A DNA stretch of 64,000 bases from Streptomyces zhihengii (lineage in GTDB: Bacteria > Actinomycetota > Actinomycetes > Streptomycetales > Streptomycetaceae), in the NCBI RefSeq assembly GCF_016919245.1, contig NZ_JAFEJA010000002.1:2380436-2444435 (forward strand), given 5' to 3'. Position 1 is the first letter of the stretch, and each line of letters opens with the position of its first letter. Under the pieces are notes generated by a model, which had not been told where the DNA came from, made no database searches, and saw only the letters and a program-made list of their open reading frames with translations. The translations under genes were made by a program, and so were the position numbers. Shown piece after piece: positions 62,773-64,000 of this stretch.

Positions 62773-63114
62773 ATGCGTTTGCGTTCTGGCTTTACCACCA
62801 TTCTCGGTGCCGCTCTGCTCGCCGTCTGTGTCACGCCTGCTTCCGCGGCGTCAGGGCAGTTCCGCTACGACTACGTCACCGTGGAGGGGTACGAGGCCAC
62901 CGGCTTCCTCAACAACCCGCCCGACAGCGAGTGCATCAACCTTCCGGGTGTCGGCCAGGAGAACCCCGAGCCCGGCCACACCCCGCGCAACCGCACCGAC
63001 AGCTGGGCCACGGTCTTTACCGACTCCAACTGCGAAGGAGAGTCCTTCCGTCTGCGCCCCAGCACCGGCAATGCATCGGAGAGGCTGAAGGTCCGTTCGG
63101 TCGTCTTCGGCTGA
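62773..63114 (+). CDS. Small secreted protein, crystallin-like
   Basis: 113 residues. Signal peptide residues 1-26 (MRLRSGFTTILGAALLAVCV, TPASA). The mature part has two cysteines (SECINLP and SNCEGESFRL) and a C-terminal SERLKVRSVVFG, the beta/gamma-crystallin-like pattern of small Streptomyces exoproteins. AGAGGGA precedes the ATG. Function unknown; possibly structural or inhibitory. Confidence 0.65.
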   Translation: MRLRSGFTTILGAALLAVCVTPASAASGQFRYDYVTVEGYEATGFLNNPPDSECINLPGVGQENPEPGHTPRNRTDSWATVFTDSNCEGESFRLRPSTGNASERLKVRSVVFG

Positions 63115-63309
63115 CCGGGCATGGACGCGCCGGCTGGGCCTGCGACCGAGAGGGCATCCCGGAGTATCTGAGCTAGCAGGGTCTGCGCCAGGGGGCGGGG
63201 CTGCCCGGCCGGACTACGGGCGGGGCGGCAGCCTGCGGCCGGTGCAGTGGGCGCAGGCGCCTTGCCGGCCCCGTCGAGGGTGGCCGTGGGCGAGGGAGGG
63301 GCGGGGCGG

Positions 63310-63472
63310 GGGAGAGCTCCACGGCTGGCGCACCGAGGAAGTCGACGCTGGCGTCGCCCTACCACCGAGCTGGCCCGGTGGCCGGGCGCCGTACGACCCC
63401 CAGCCCGACGAGCCCCGCACTTTCGGCCCCGGCGTCAGCTGCCGCTTCTACTACTCCGGCGACACGTCCTGA
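63310..63472 (+). pseudogene. Truncated paralogue of the 49023 family
   Basis: GELHGWRTEEVDAGVALPPS, WPGGRAPYDPQPDEPRTFGP and SCRFYYSGDTS match the C-terminal part (GxxxGAAL...PGGRAxYxP...GDT) of the family also seen at 49023-49284. The N-terminal GGPLDGLLLD part is missing. Confidence 0.45.
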
Positions 63473-63651
63473 CCTCAGCCGCCGGCCCCGGCGCCCGGGG
63501 CGCCCTCGGTCAGCTAAAGCCTGTCCGGCCGATCATGTGACTACTGCGCGCCCGAGTCGTTGATGTGGACATGGGGCGGGGTGATCTGAGTGATGCAGAG
63601 TGGTGACGGCTGCGGCCGCTCCTGCCAGTCAGCAACAGGCGTTGTGGCAGG

Positions 63652-64000
63652 TGGTGGGATCACCGGCAGGTGATCGACGTGATTCTGCACCGGGTGCGGA
63701 CTTGCGTTCAGTGGTGTGACCTGCCCGAACGGTTCGGCCCCTGAAAGACCGTCTATGAACGTCACCGCCTGCGGTCAGCAGACGGAACGTGGGAACGCCT
63801 GCTCCAGCAGGTGCAAGCCGAGGCCGACGCAGCCGGGGAGATCGACTGGGACATCTCGGTCGACTCCACTGTCGTTCGTGCCCACCAGCTCGCGGCCAGC
63901 GCCCGCACCGACCCGCCGGCGGCCCTGGCCTCAAAGGGGGCCGAACCGCCGGGGCGGATTCCTCGACGACGTCACCGGGTTCGACGCGGACCACTTCGGT
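63652..64000 (+). pseudogene. IS5-type transposase with nonsense codon, runs off window
   Basis: QVIDVILHRVRTCVQWCDLP, ERFGP, then TGA at 63742 where Trp is expected, then KTVYERHRLRSADGTWERLL, QADAEADAAG-like coil and DWDISVDSTVVRAHQLAASA. The DST of the DDE triad is visible. The frame after ALASKG also looks damaged. Confidence 0.6.

Overview
The window looks like an accessory segment of a Streptomyces (or very close actinomycete) genome, probably a chromosome arm or a giant linear plasmid. Support comes from very high GC, GTG and TTG starts with GGAGG-type ribosome sites, and gene families typical of Streptomyces: peptidase inhibitor I36, DUF397/DUF6879-type neighbours, STAS/anti-sigma ATPase pairs, DUF742, DUF6233, DUF6510, ACR3/ArsO arsenic genes. 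No rRNA, tRNA, replication or core metabolic locus was seen. An unusually large share of genes are broken: about 30 frameshifted, truncated or nonsense remnants, plus pieces of tyrosine recombinases and of IS110, IS5, ISL3 and ISAzo13 transposases.

Layout. 0-9.5 kb: a partial hypothetical gene, an I36-like secreted inhibitor, a very large secreted three-domain enzyme (CdtB/DNase I-like + SGNH esterase + beta-helix), then decayed genes. 9.5-15.8 kb: a second-copy adenylate kinase, a TPR protein, a membrane protein and a secreted FG-GAP repeat protein. 16-21 kb: remnants among small membrane and HEAT-repeat proteins. 21.8-22.75 kb: a compact operon of four short precursor-like peptides closed by a perfect 42-bp palindrome, beside a membrane Ser/Thr kinase. 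25.7-31 kb: a chimeric DUF6879 pseudogene, a HEAT-repeat protein, a relic CRISPR-like repeat set and a MazG-like pyrophosphohydrolase. 31-33.6 kb: a DUF6510/ferredoxin-reductase/sulfite-oxidase-like operon and a 5'-damaged chloroperoxidase-type hydrolase.

34.3-42.3 kb is an arsenic island. One half has a flavoprotein, an ArsO-like monooxygenase, a CCP/CVCD-type ArsR and an ArsN-like acetyltransferase. The other half is arsR-acr3-arsO divergent from arsC-arsT, the arrangement known from Streptomyces arsRBOCT clusters, but here arsT is a pseudogene. Translational overlaps (GTGA, ATGA) link arsR/acr3, acr3/arsO and arsC/arsT, and palindromes between divergent genes are likely ArsR operators.

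42.6-62 kb is built of duplicated modules. A STAS / small-protein / STAS / anti-sigma ATPase set occurs at 42.6-45.1 kb and again at 53.1-58.1 kb, with different members damaged in each copy. A nuclease-like/DNA-ligase set at 49.9-52.5 kb has a decayed copy at 58.3 and 60.9-61.8 kb. Between the two halves of the second STAS set lie a tandem pair of nearly identical 40-residue secreted Cys-Cys peptides and an AraC regulator. A 628-residue coiled-coil protein with a C-terminal DUF742 domain follows at 58.5-60.4 kb. The window ends in a broken IS5-type transposase.

Functional assignments rest on motifs read by eye and on family knowledge; no database search was possible.
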